Shown one piece after another: positions 1 to 6,267 of a stretch of DNA of 11,142 bases. Below the pieces are notes generated by a model, which ran no database searches, was not told the origin of the DNA, and saw nothing but the letters and a program-made list of their open reading frames with translations. A program made the position numbers and the translations under genes. How positions within the stretch are numbered: position 1 is the stretch's first letter; every line of letters begins with the position of its first letter. Origin of the DNA: an uncultured Bacteroidales bacterium. Its GTDB lineage: Bacteria > Bacteroidota > Bacteroidia > Bacteroidales > UBA932. Location of the stretch: positions 1-11,142 of the forward strand of contig CALEJC010000075.1 in assembly GCA_937898205.1 (NCBI GenBank). Reading direction: 5' to 3'.

Positions 1-1
1 C

Positions 2-1396
2 CGCTGTATCTATGGTGGTCTTTGGGTAGGTAAAGACTCTTCGGTGCCAAACGTGGAAGGCTATCGCAAGGATGTTTTTGATGCCCTCAAAGCGCTGAAG
101 GTTCCGGTAATGCGCTGGCCGGGCGGCTGCTTTGCAGATGACTATCACTGGATGGACGGTATAGGTCCTCAGGAGCAGAGAGCCTACATCTCCAACAACA
201 ACTGGGGTGGAACACTTGAAGACAACAGCTTTGGTACTCATGAGTTCCTGAACCTCTGTGAGATGCTTGATATTGAGCCATATATCAGCGGTAATGTGGG
301 TAGCGGCACAGTTGCCGAGATGGCTGACTGGGTGGAGTATATGACTTCTGATGCCAAGAGTTCTATGGCTGACCTTCGTAGAGCCAACGGCCGCGAGGAG
401 CCTTGGAAGGTAAAATATTTCGGCATCGGCAACGAGGCATGGGGCTGTGGCGGTAGCATGACTCCTGAATATTACAGCGACCTCTTCCGTCAGTACCAGA
501 CATATCTCCGCAACTTCGGCAGCAATCGCCTTTACAAGATTGCTTCAGGTGCTTCAGATTATGATTACAACTGGACTGAGGTTTTGATGAAAAACCTCAC
601 CGGCAAGGGTATGAAGGGTCTTTCTCTTCATTACTATACTGTGATTAACTGGGGAAGAAAGGGTGCTGCAACAGGATTTGATGAGGCTGGCTATTATCGC
701 ATCCTCTCAAAGGCCATCGAGATCGAGCCTGTCCTTGTCAAGCACATTGAGATCATGGATAAGTATGATCCTCGTGGCAATGTGGACCTCCTTCTTGACG
801 AGTGGGGCACATGGTATGATGTCGAGCCGGGCACAAACCCTGGTCACCTCTATCAGCAGAACACAATGAGAGATGCTATCGTGGCTGCTCTTAACTTCGA
901 TATCTTCCATAAGTATACCCGTCGTCTCAAGATGGCCAATATCGCTCAGGTGGTCAATGTCCTTCAGGCGATGATTCTTACCAATGAGACACAGATGGTG
1001 CTCACTCCAACCTATCACGTGTTTGAGATGTATAATGTGCATCAGGATGCTGAGTATCTTGCTTCTGATTGCATTACCAATAAGATCAAGACTGATAGAG
1101 AGCTTGTACCGGAGGTTGATGTGACTGCTTCACGCAAGGATGGCAAGATCCACATTTCTCTCGTAAATACTCACTATGACCAGCCAAAGACTGTCCTTGT
1201 GGGATTTGACAACGAGAAGGCAATTTCCAAGATCAAGTCAGCCAGAGTCCTCACTTCAGCAAAGCCGGGCGACTATAATGATTTTGACAATCCTGAGGTT
1301 GTAGCTCCTAAGGCATTTAAAAACTACAAGAAGACTACATCAGGTATAGAGGTGACTCTTCCTGCTTGCTCAATCGTTGTAATTGAGGCAGAATAG
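2..1396 (+). CDS. Alpha-L-arabinofuranosidase, GH51 family (5' end outside window)
   Basis: This enzyme releases terminal alpha-L-arabinofuranosyl residues from arabinan or arabinoxylan. The frame is open from base 2 and already reads RCIYGGLWVG, a conserved N-terminal GH51 segment, so the GTG at 44 is internal and the true start lies upstream; probably a few dozen residues are missing. Counting from base 2 (464 visible residues), RWPGGCF is at 38-44, the acid/base glutamate is E145 in GIGNEAWG, and the nucleophile is E267 in LLDEWG. Both catalytic residues are therefore present. The C-terminal beta-sandwich domain typical of the family follows and ends in ACSIVVIEAE. Whether the protein is secreted cannot be told because the signal peptide region is not in view. 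No SusC/D or other glycan genes are visible next to it. Family assignment is firm; substrate is inferred. Confidence 0.93.
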   Translation, partial: RCIYGGLWVGKDSSVPNVEGYRKDVFDALKALKVPVMRWPGGCFADDYHWMDGIGPQEQRAYISNNNWGGTLEDNSFGTHEFLNLCEMLDIEPYISGNVGSGTVAEMADWVEYMTSDAKSSMADLRRANGREEPWKVKYFGIGNEAWGCGGSMTPEYYSDLFRQYQTYLRNFGSNRLYKIASGASDYDYNWTEVLMKNLTGKGMKGLSLHYYTVINWGRKGAATGFDEAGYYRILSKAIEIEPVLVKHIEIMDKYDPRGNVDLLLDEWGTWYDVEPGTNPGHLYQQNTMRDAIVAALNFDIFHKYTRRLKMANIAQVVNVLQAMILTNETQMVLTPTYHVFEMYNVHQDAEYLASDCITNKIKTDRELVPEVDVTASRKDGKIHISLVNTHYDQPKTVLVGFDNEKAISKIKSARVLTSAKPGDYNDFDNPEVVAPKAFKNYKKTTSGIEVTLPACSIVVIEAE

Positions 1397-1415
1397 TTAA
1401 ACTCACATATTTATT

Positions 1416-1446
1416 AAGAAAATCGTTCCATTGGAGCGATTTTCTT
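1416..1446 (+). terminator. Hairpin terminator after the arabinofuranosidase gene
   Basis: A 14-bp inverted repeat (1416-1429 with 1433-1446, one G-U pair, 3-nt loop) begins 19 nt after the stop codon. The right arm ends in TTTTCTTT, so the U-rich tract is partly inside the stem. The left arm is A-rich, so the hairpin could also work in the other direction. It ends only 2 nt before the promoter box of the next gene. Confidence 0.75.
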
Positions 1447-1448
1447 TG

Positions 1449-1456
1449 TATTTTCG
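1449..1456 (+). promoter_or_regulatory. Bacteroidota -7-type promoter box for the ABC/nucleotidase operon
   Basis: TATTTTCG matches the Bacteroidota primary sigma factor box TAnnTTTG except for one T-to-C change, and it lies in the context TTTGTATTTTCGCACC, which is common just upstream of genes in this phylum. A TTG at 1431-1433 is only 15 nt upstream, so a proper -33 element is not convincing. A start site a few bases downstream of the box would fall at about 1460-1464, practically on the ATG at 1464. Confidence 0.55.
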
Positions 1457-1463
1457 CACCATT

Positions 1464-2321
1464 ATGGCAATTATTCAGTGTAAAAATGTTAGTAAGTCGT
1501 TTGGAGAGAAGGTTGCTATCCAGGATATCAGCCTAGAAATACCAGAATCAAAGATTTTTGGTCTTTTGGGTCCAAACGGCGCAGGTAAAACTACTTTAAT
1601 CCGTATAATCAATCGCATCACGATTCCAAATAGCGGTGAGGTGCTCTTTGCTGGCAGACCGATTACACAGGAAGATGTGCGCAAGATCGGTTATATGCCT
1701 GAAGAGCGTGGCCTATATCGCAAGATGAAGGTAGGCGAGCAGGCAATGTATCTTGCCCAGCTCAAAGGTATGACAGCGCGCGACGCTCAGAAGCAGCTCA
1801 AGATCTGGTTTGAGCGCTTTGGCATCCAGAGCTGGTGGGATAAGAAGGTAGAAGAGCTTTCCAAGGGCATGGCGCAGAAACTTCAGTTCATCACTACTGT
1901 CGTGCACAAGCCTTCGCTTTTGATACTCGATGAGCCGTTCTCCGGCTTTGACCCTGTCAATGTGGAGATAGTCCGCGATGAGATCCTCAGACTCAGAGAC
2001 GAGGGTGCTACCATCGTGCTCTCTACACATAATATGGAGTCTGTAGAAGAATTATGTGACGAGATTGCACTCATCAACAAGTCACGTCTTGTGATCACCG
2101 GAAGCGTGGATGATATCCGCCGTCAGTATGGCAACAATAACATTGAGCTTGACTATACCGACGAGAAGGGTCGTCAGACTGTGGTTCTTCCTCGTGAGAC
2201 AGATGGAAGCCTGACATTGAGAAACTACCTTGACAAGGGAGTGACAATCAATGCCTACAAGGAGCTTATGCCGAGGATGAACGATATTTTTATCAAACTT
2301 GTTAAAGGAGAGGAGGCTTAG
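1464..2321 (+). CDS. ABC transporter ATP-binding protein (NatA-like)
   Basis: This is the cytoplasmic ATPase of an ABC-2 type exporter, and it probably pairs with the permease encoded 2 nt downstream. In the 285-aa protein, Walker A is GPNGAGKT (36-43), the signature is LSKGMAQK (132-139), Walker B is LLILDEP with D156 and catalytic E157, and the switch histidine is H189 in STHNME. The Q-loop reads YMPEERGLY (77-85), with E80 where most ABC proteins have Gln; to my knowledge this is common in NatA-type ATPases. Residues after about 215 form the extra C-terminal domain usual in this group. I chose ATG 1464 (MAIIQCKNVSK) because it begins just before the first beta strand. The alternative TTG at 1431 lies inside the terminator hairpin. 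The substrate cannot be read from the sequence; NatA relatives are linked to sodium, drug or peptide efflux. Confidence 0.92.
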   Translation: MAIIQCKNVSKSFGEKVAIQDISLEIPESKIFGLLGPNGAGKTTLIRIINRITIPNSGEVLFAGRPITQEDVRKIGYMPEERGLYRKMKVGEQAMYLAQLKGMTARDAQKQLKIWFERFGIQSWWDKKVEELSKGMAQKLQFITTVVHKPSLLILDEPFSGFDPVNVEIVRDEILRLRDEGATIVLSTHNMESVEELCDEIALINKSRLVITGSVDDIRRQYGNNNIELDYTDEKGRQTVVLPRETDGSLTLRNYLDKGVTINAYKELMPRMNDIFIKLVKGEEA

Positions 2322-2323
2322 TT

Positions 2324-3685
2324 ATGAATGCAAATACTATTGGTATCATCATCCGTCGCGAGTATCTTAACCGCGTAAAGAAAAAGAGCTTCATTATCCT
2401 TACTTTTGTGGCTCCTATACTCTTTGCAGCACTTTGTATCCTTCCTTCCGTCATTATGATGTCAGGCAAGGAAGAAAGCAAGCAGCTTGCAGTCGTTGAC
2501 CAGTCCGGCATAGTGATGCCTCTTCTTATTGACAGTGAAGCAGTAGACTATGTGGATTGTTCTACTCAATCAGCCGACAGCATCAAGACCAATCTTGAGT
2601 CTTTGGGTTATGACGGTGTGCTTGTGGTATCTGCTCTCAACGAGGAATCCCGCTCTGTGACTGCAGACATATACTCATATGTTCCTATCGGACTCAACCT
2701 CGAAGAATCAATAAGCTACAAGCTTGATCAGGCAGTAGAGGAATATCGTATCGCTTCATATAATATCGAGGGACTTGCCGAAATCATGGAGGAAGTCAAG
2801 GCCGATGTTAGACTTAGGAGCTATACTCTCGGAGAAGATGGAGAGGAGAAGATATCCGAGTCCGGAGTCTATATGGCTGTGTCAATGATACTTGGCATGA
2901 TTATCTACCTCTTTGTGATCATGTTTGGCAGTATGGTGATGTCTTCTGTCATTGAGGAGAAGTCAAGCCGTGTTGTTGAGGTCCTTATCAGTTCTGTAAA
3001 GGCAACAGAGCTGATGTTTGGCAAGATCATCGGTATCGCTCTCGTCGCTATCACCCAGTTTATGCTTTGGATTGTGCTCACATTTGCGATAGTAGGTGTC
3101 GCTGGCGCTGTGGCCGGTCCTTCTTTGATGGAGAATGTGAATCCTGAAGAGATGGCGCAGATGACCGAGATGATGGGCAGTGACCCTGCAACAGCTCAGA
3201 TTACCGAGATGGCCTCTGAGCCTGGTGTAATGTCGGTGATCGTCTCTTCTCTCAGCAATATGCCGATCGGTCAGATAGTTATCAGCTTCTTCCTTTATTT
3301 TATCTTCGGCTATATGCTTTATGCTTCGCTCTTTGCCGCTATCGGCTCTGCCGTGGAAAACGAGGGCGATTCAAATCAGCTTCAGATGCCTCTGACTGTG
3401 CCGATCCTTCTTGGATTCTTCATCGCAATCTCTGCTTTCAACAATCCAAACAGCCAGATCGTCTTCTGGGGCTCTATGATACCTTTTACATCACCTATCG
3501 TGATGCTTGCACGTTTGCCGTTTGGCGGTGTCCCTACCTGGGAGCTCGTCCTCTCGCTCGTGCTTCTTGTCGCAACATTTGCGCTCTGCGCTTGGTTGTC
3601 AGCCAAGATTTATAGAGTCGGTATCCTTATGTTTGGTAAGAAATCAACTTGGAAAGATCTTTGGAAATGGCTCAAGCAAAAGTAA
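2324..3685 (+). CDS. ABC-2 family transporter permease (NatB/YhaP-like)
   Basis: This is the 453-aa membrane subunit of the exporter whose ATPase is encoded just upstream. The layout is a cytoplasmic N-terminus, a first membrane helix at about 22-47, a large extracytoplasmic domain at about 48-185, and then roughly five more helices up to about residue 435. The motif EEKSSRVVEVLISSV begins at E211 and is characteristic of NatB-type permeases. Between helices three and four lies a methionine-rich polar stretch (about 269-304) with several EM and QM pairs, which looks like a loop insertion. The start has a purine-rich upstream sequence (aaaggagaggagg, from about 2304), which supports translation from ATG 2324. 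The last 19 nt overlap the next gene. The substrate is unknown. Confidence 0.88.
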   Translation: MNANTIGIIIRREYLNRVKKKSFIILTFVAPILFAALCILPSVIMMSGKEESKQLAVVDQSGIVMPLLIDSEAVDYVDCSTQSADSIKTNLESLGYDGVLVVSALNEESRSVTADIYSYVPIGLNLEESISYKLDQAVEEYRIASYNIEGLAEIMEEVKADVRLRSYTLGEDGEEKISESGVYMAVSMILGMIIYLFVIMFGSMVMSSVIEEKSSRVVEVLISSVKATELMFGKIIGIALVAITQFMLWIVLTFAIVGVAGAVAGPSLMENVNPEEMAQMTEMMGSDPATAQITEMASEPGVMSVIVSSLSNMPIGQIVISFFLYFIFGYMLYASLFAAIGSAVENEGDSNQLQMPLTVPILLGFFIAISAFNNPNSQIVFWGSMIPFTSPIVMLARLPFGGVPTWELVLSLVLLVATFALCAWLSAKIYRVGILMFGKKSTWKDLWKWLKQK

Positions 3686-4509
3686 TTGCATTTTCCTTGC
3701 TTTGCGCTGCAGTCGTCAGCTGTGCGCCTGAAATGACATGGACAAAGCACAAGGTCGATGGCCATATCACCGGCGTTACTGCACCCAATGCTGACAATGC
3801 TGCTCAGGCATTAGGCGTAATTGATGCAGAAAGCTATACTTCGCCTAGCGGCCGCGTTTTCCAGCCTGGCAGCGCTACCTATGCGGTGGCTGAAGATATT
3901 ATTGCCGTCCAGCCGCAGATGGCCCACCTCAAGCAGGTGATTGCACATTCGTCTCGCGAGATGATTAAAAATGGCGCAAACTGCGAACTCACCAACTGGA
4001 TAGTCGATCATCTGAGAGAGGATGTTGCCAAGATTACAGGTCGCACAGTTGATGTCGCTATCATCAATTCCGGTGGCATTAGAGTGGATATGCCTGCAGG
4101 TGACGTGATCATGGACGATATCGTGTCTATGTTTCCTTTCAAGAACTACCTGTGCTATGTGGCTCTCACCGGAAAGGATCTGGAGGCTATGCTTCATGAG
4201 ATGGTTTCTGTCCGTTCTGTGATGCCTATGAGTGGCGTAAAACTGGTGCTCACCGGCAAGAAGATCGACTCAATCCTTGTGGGTGGCAAACCTATCGATC
4301 CTGAGAAGATCTATGGTATCGGCACCATTGACTTCCTGCTTGATGGCGGTGATAAGATGAATGTCGCCAAAAATGCCAAGGAACTGATAATTACCGAGAC
4401 AATGGTTATTGATTCCATGCTTCCATATGTCATGAGCTATAAGGAGCAGGGCAAGAGCATAGAGTATTTTGTTGATGACAGACTTGTGAGAAATAAGGTG
4501 GAGGAGTAG
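3667..4509 (+). CDS. 5'-nucleotidase C-terminal-domain lipoprotein
   Basis: This protein is a separate version of the substrate-binding C-terminal domain of UshA-type 5'-nucleotidases (Pfam 5_nucleotid_C). The product is 280 aa with a lipoprotein signal: MAQAKVIAFSLLCAAVVSC, cysteine at C19. Visible family features are NSGGIR (134-139), FPFKN (156-160) with aromatic residues in the region that stacks the nucleotide base, and a later LDGGDKMN segment. The metallophosphoesterase domain is missing here but is encoded by the next gene, 2 nt downstream. The two products presumably act together in the periplasm or at the outer membrane to dephosphorylate nucleotides; this is inference. I chose ATG 3667 rather than TTG 3649 because it gives a clean signal peptide. 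Its start lies within the end of the permease gene, suggesting translational coupling. Confidence 0.85.
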   Translation: MAQAKVIAFSLLCAAVVSCAPEMTWTKHKVDGHITGVTAPNADNAAQALGVIDAESYTSPSGRVFQPGSATYAVAEDIIAVQPQMAHLKQVIAHSSREMIKNGANCELTNWIVDHLREDVAKITGRTVDVAIINSGGIRVDMPAGDVIMDDIVSMFPFKNYLCYVALTGKDLEAMLHEMVSVRSVMPMSGVKLVLTGKKIDSILVGGKPIDPEKIYGIGTIDFLLDGGDKMNVAKNAKELIITETMVIDSMLPYVMSYKEQGKSIEYFVDDRLVRNKVEE

Positions 4510-4511
4510 TT

Positions 4512-5321
4512 ATGAAAGTTAAGTTAATTGCAATAATTATAGCTATAGCATGCTTGAGCTCTTGTGCTAGAGAGCCACGTCTTGTGATCCTTCATGTCAA
4601 TGACACTCATAGCCATTTTGAGCCTGTGAGATCGGGAGAAGAAGCCGGTTTTGGTGGTTCTATCGAGAGAGCGGCAATCGTAGACTCGGTGCGTGCCCTT
4701 TATGGCGAAGATAGAGTCCTTCTGCTGCATGCCGGTGACTTCAGTCAGGGTAGTTCATACTTTTCTGAGCTTAATGGAGCATTGGAACCACAGGTGATGA
4801 ATGCGTTTAAGTATGATTGCACGACAATAGGCAATCACGAGTTGGATAATGATATCGAAGCACTCACAGAAAGAGTTGCGATGCTGGAAAATACCAAGGT
4901 TGTATGTGCAAACATTGACCTGTCTCCTTTTGAAATCTCAAAGTATATCAAGCCATATACTATCATTGAAAAAGGAGGGATGAAAATCGGCATCATCGGT
5001 ATGATCTCCAATATTTCTACCAATGTGAGCGCTGTGGTATCTTCCCGCATCCCTAAGTTTGACAATGTAGAGGTCGTCAACCGCTGGTCTGCAGAGCTTG
5101 CTGCTCAGGACTGTGATCTTGTGATCCTTCTGTCACATCTCGGTTTCCGAGAGGACTTGGAGATTATCCCTCAAGTCTCAGGGATCGACCTCGTGATCGG
5201 CGGACACTCTCATACTTTTGTCGATGACTTTGAATATGCAGAGGACCTCAATGGAAAGAAGGTACCTATTATACAAGCAGGATGTTGGGGGCTTGAAATG
5301 GGTGAAATCAAAGTGTGGTAA
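4512..5321 (+). CDS. Metallophosphatase lipoprotein (5'-nucleotidase N-terminal half)
   Basis: This 269-aa protein matches the catalytic, two-metal N-terminal domain of UshA-type 5'-nucleotidases. It has a lipoprotein signal ending in LSSC (C18). The complete set of metal ligands is visible: D31 and H33 in NDTHSH, D76 in GDFSQGS, N108 and H109 in GNHELD, H209 in LSHLG, and H232 and H234 in GGHSH. The protein stops about 35 residues after GGHSH, just where the C-terminal nucleotide-binding domain would begin in one-piece enzymes. That domain is encoded by the gene immediately upstream, so the order is reversed compared with the fused protein. GGTGGAGGAG shortly before ATG 4512 is a good ribosome-binding sequence. 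The last 14 bp overlap the convergent minus-strand gene. Confidence 0.9.
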   Translation: MKVKLIAIIIAIACLSSCAREPRLVILHVNDTHSHFEPVRSGEEAGFGGSIERAAIVDSVRALYGEDRVLLLHAGDFSQGSSYFSELNGALEPQVMNAFKYDCTTIGNHELDNDIEALTERVAMLENTKVVCANIDLSPFEISKYIKPYTIIEKGGMKIGIIGMISNISTNVSAVVSSRIPKFDNVEVVNRWSAELAAQDCDLVILLSHLGFREDLEIIPQVSGIDLVIGGHSHTFVDDFEYAEDLNGKKVPIIQAGCWGLEMGEIKVW

Positions 5322-5679
5322 GATCTACACGCTTGATTTTGGATATTTTAGAGCCGGAGCAAGAATAAGCGATATCAAAGCATAGATATATCTGGCTTCT
5401 ATATCCCATGTGTCTCACACCTGTGATGTAATTGTGATCAAATCCGAGCTTGCTTAGCTCTTCGAGACTGAAGTTGCTACGTCGCTCATCAAGTAAAGTC
5501 TCCAGAATCTCATAGTTTCTGGAGATTTTATTTATTATTCTGATGCGTTTCTCTTTGATCTCCCTGATCTTTTTGTTGTTGTGCCTGTTTTTGCATGTCA
5601 GGCTGCAAAACTTCTTGTCTGTGCGGCCAATTATCTGCTTCCCGCACTCGATGCAATAGTTGATCTCAAAATTTTCCAT
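5308..5679 (-). CDS. Small zinc-ribbon protein, Bacteroidota family of unknown function
   Basis: The 123-aa product starts with a probable treble-clef or zinc-ribbon motif: C9 and C12 in CIECGK, then C26 and C30 in KFCSLTC, with the spacing of DUF2116-like Zn ribbons. A basic stretch (about residues 31-55, rich in K, R and N) follows, then LEELSKLGFDHNYITG and a C-terminal part with QIYLCFDIAY. This combination resembles, from memory, a widespread Bacteroidota hypothetical family in which 'GRxDKKFCS..C...YNN' is followed by 'LGF.F...T' and 'YxFCYDxGY'. The basic zinc domain would suit nucleic-acid binding, but the function is unknown. The gene converges on the metallophosphatase gene and overlaps it by 14 bp. 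It has its own promoter (see 5696-5726), and its coding sequence contains a likely terminator for the opposite strand. Confidence 0.78.
   Translation of the reverse strand: MENFEINYCIECGKQIIGRTDKKFCSLTCKNRHNNKKIREIKEKRIRIINKISRNYEILETLLDERRSNFSLEELSKLGFDHNYITGVRHMGYRSQIYLCFDIAYSCSGSKISKIKRVDLTTL
5499..5529 (+). terminator. Probable terminator of the ABC/nucleotidase operon, inside the opposing gene
   Basis: A perfect 9-bp inverted repeat (5499-5507 TCTCCAGAA with 5517-5525 TTCTGGAGA, 9-nt loop) is followed on the + strand by TTTTATTTATT. Three A-T pairs and one G-U pair extend the stem. It lies about 180 nt after the metallophosphatase stop codon and inside the coding sequence of the minus-strand zinc-ribbon gene. 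No better terminator is seen between the two convergent genes. Confidence 0.55.
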
Positions 5680-5695
5680 AGTATCTCATTTGCTT

Positions 5696-5726
5696 CAAAT
5701 ATATCCTGTCTTAGAGTCATCTGCAA
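5696..5726 (-). promoter_or_regulatory. Promoter of the zinc-ribbon gene
   Basis: On the minus strand, TATATTTG (5696-5703) is a perfect match to the Bacteroidota -7 box TAnnTTTG. A TTG (5724-5726) lies 20 nt further upstream, within the usual spacing for the -33 element. The box is 16 nt upstream of ATG 5679, implying a very short untranslated leader. Confidence 0.65.
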
Positions 5727-5806
5727 GACTGAAAATGGCAAATTGCTATTTGTTACTAAAGGAAGATTCCTGCTTGTCGATGCATGAAGATAAGAAATGT
5801 TGGTGG

Positions 5807-5862
5807 CAGATAAAAAACAGATAAATCTGCTGTCTGAAGGCTTCTGGCTGCTTTTAAATCTG
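5807..5862. repeat. Cluster of CAGAT/ATCTG half-sites, possible operator
   Basis: CAGAT occurs at 5807-5811 and 5818-5822, 11 bp apart. Its reverse complement ATCTG occurs at 5825-5829 and 5858-5862. The middle pair makes the palindrome CAGATAAATCTG (5818-5829). The 10-mer TAAATCTGCT is repeated exactly at 5822-5831 and 5855-5864, 33 bp apart. Spacings near multiples of a helical turn fit repeated binding of a dimeric protein. The cluster lies between the divergent zinc-ribbon and SSB-like genes, just upstream of the likely + strand promoter. The regulator and role are unknown, and chance in an AT-rich spacer is possible. The rest of the 240-bp spacer holds the two promoters and nothing else that I recognise. 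Confidence 0.35.
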
Positions 5863-5870
5863 CTTTTCTG

Positions 5871-5882
5871 TATTTTACTTTG
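5871..5882 (+). promoter_or_regulatory. Possible promoter for the SSB-like gene and fimbrial operon
   Basis: The stretch TATTTTACTTTG contains TATTTTAC (partial match to TAnnTTTG) and TACTTTG (match with one base fewer in the spacer). It lies 38-49 nt upstream of ATG 5920. No clear -33 element is seen at the right distance. This is the best + strand candidate in the spacer, but it is weak. Confidence 0.3.
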
Positions 5883-5919
5883 CAATGCCGATTTGAGCAT
5901 AACTTAAATTTTGAAAAAC

Positions 5920-6267
5920 ATGGAACAATTAAACAAGGCCGAAATCAGGGGATTGGTCGGTAGCATCAAGACCCAGACTTTTTCTCAAAACACAATGTCA
6001 AGAATTACAGTCGCCACCAATTATGTCTATAAAGACAAGACAGGAGCGGCAGTAATTGAAACGAGCTGGCACAATGTTGTTGCCTGGGAAGGTAAAAATA
6101 TCTTTGATTGCTCAAAGATCGAAAGAGGTAGTAAAGTCTATGTGCAGGGGCGTCTGAAGTATAATAAATATATGACTGAAGACGGCCAGGAAAGACAAGT
6201 TACCGAGATAATCGCCACCAGGCTCACATTGATTGACGATGACGAGTCTCTGTCCTATGAAATGTAG
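5920..6267 (+). CDS. ssb: Single-stranded DNA-binding protein, short SSB-like OB-fold
   Basis: The 115-aa product has the SSB OB-fold pattern: an early RGLVGSIK strand (10-17), RITVATNYVYKD (28-39), W50 and W56 in SWHNVVAWEGK, and KVYVQGRLKYNKY with a final TEIIATRLTLID strand. It resembles a second, short SSB type that I recall from Bacteroidales. The usual flexible C-terminal tail with an acidic DDDIPF-like tip is absent; the protein ends DDDESLSYEM, so the normal docking site for replication and repair partners is missing or altered. I chose ATG 5920 (MEQLNKAEIRG) over TTG 5911 because it fits relatives and has an A-rich upstream sequence. The gene overlaps the start of the next lipoprotein gene by 11 nt, suggesting coupled translation with the fimbrial operon. 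Confidence 0.88.
   Translation: MEQLNKAEIRGLVGSIKTQTFSQNTMSRITVATNYVYKDKTGAAVIETSWHNVVAWEGKNIFDCSKIERGSKVYVQGRLKYNKYMTEDGQERQVTEIIATRLTLIDDDESLSYEM

Noticed and set aside
44..46. GTG as the start of the arabinofuranosidase
   Set aside because: The frame is open to base 2 and the upstream residues RCIYGGLWVG are conserved GH51 sequence, so the gene starts outside the window.
1431..1463. TTG 1431 as the start of the ABC ATPase
   Set aside because: It lies in the terminator hairpin and upstream of the promoter box; ATG 1464 gives a normal N-terminus.
5166..5185. Inverted repeat ATCCCT...AGGGAT, considered as a terminator for the minus-strand gene
   Set aside because: Only 6 bp of stem, no U-rich tract on the minus strand, and within the conserved catalytic domain coding sequence.
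4512..5321. Possibility that the two nucleotidase genes arose from a recent frameshift in one gene
   Set aside because: The domain order is reversed and each half has its own start, ribosome site or coupling, and lipoprotein signal, so this is a real two-gene arrangement.
5581..5787. A 68-residue plus-strand frame over the zinc-ribbon gene start
   Set aside because: It is opposite a well-supported gene with a zinc motif and a good promoter, and its translation has no recognisable feature.
5631..5900. An 89-residue minus-strand frame across the spacer
   Set aside because: It runs through the promoter and half-site region in a different frame from the zinc-ribbon gene and looks low-complexity; no family likeness.
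6233..6256. ATG 6233 or 6239 as the start of the OmpA/TPR lipoprotein
   Set aside because: They would add polar residues before the signal peptide; ATG 6257 puts the lipobox cysteine at position 20.
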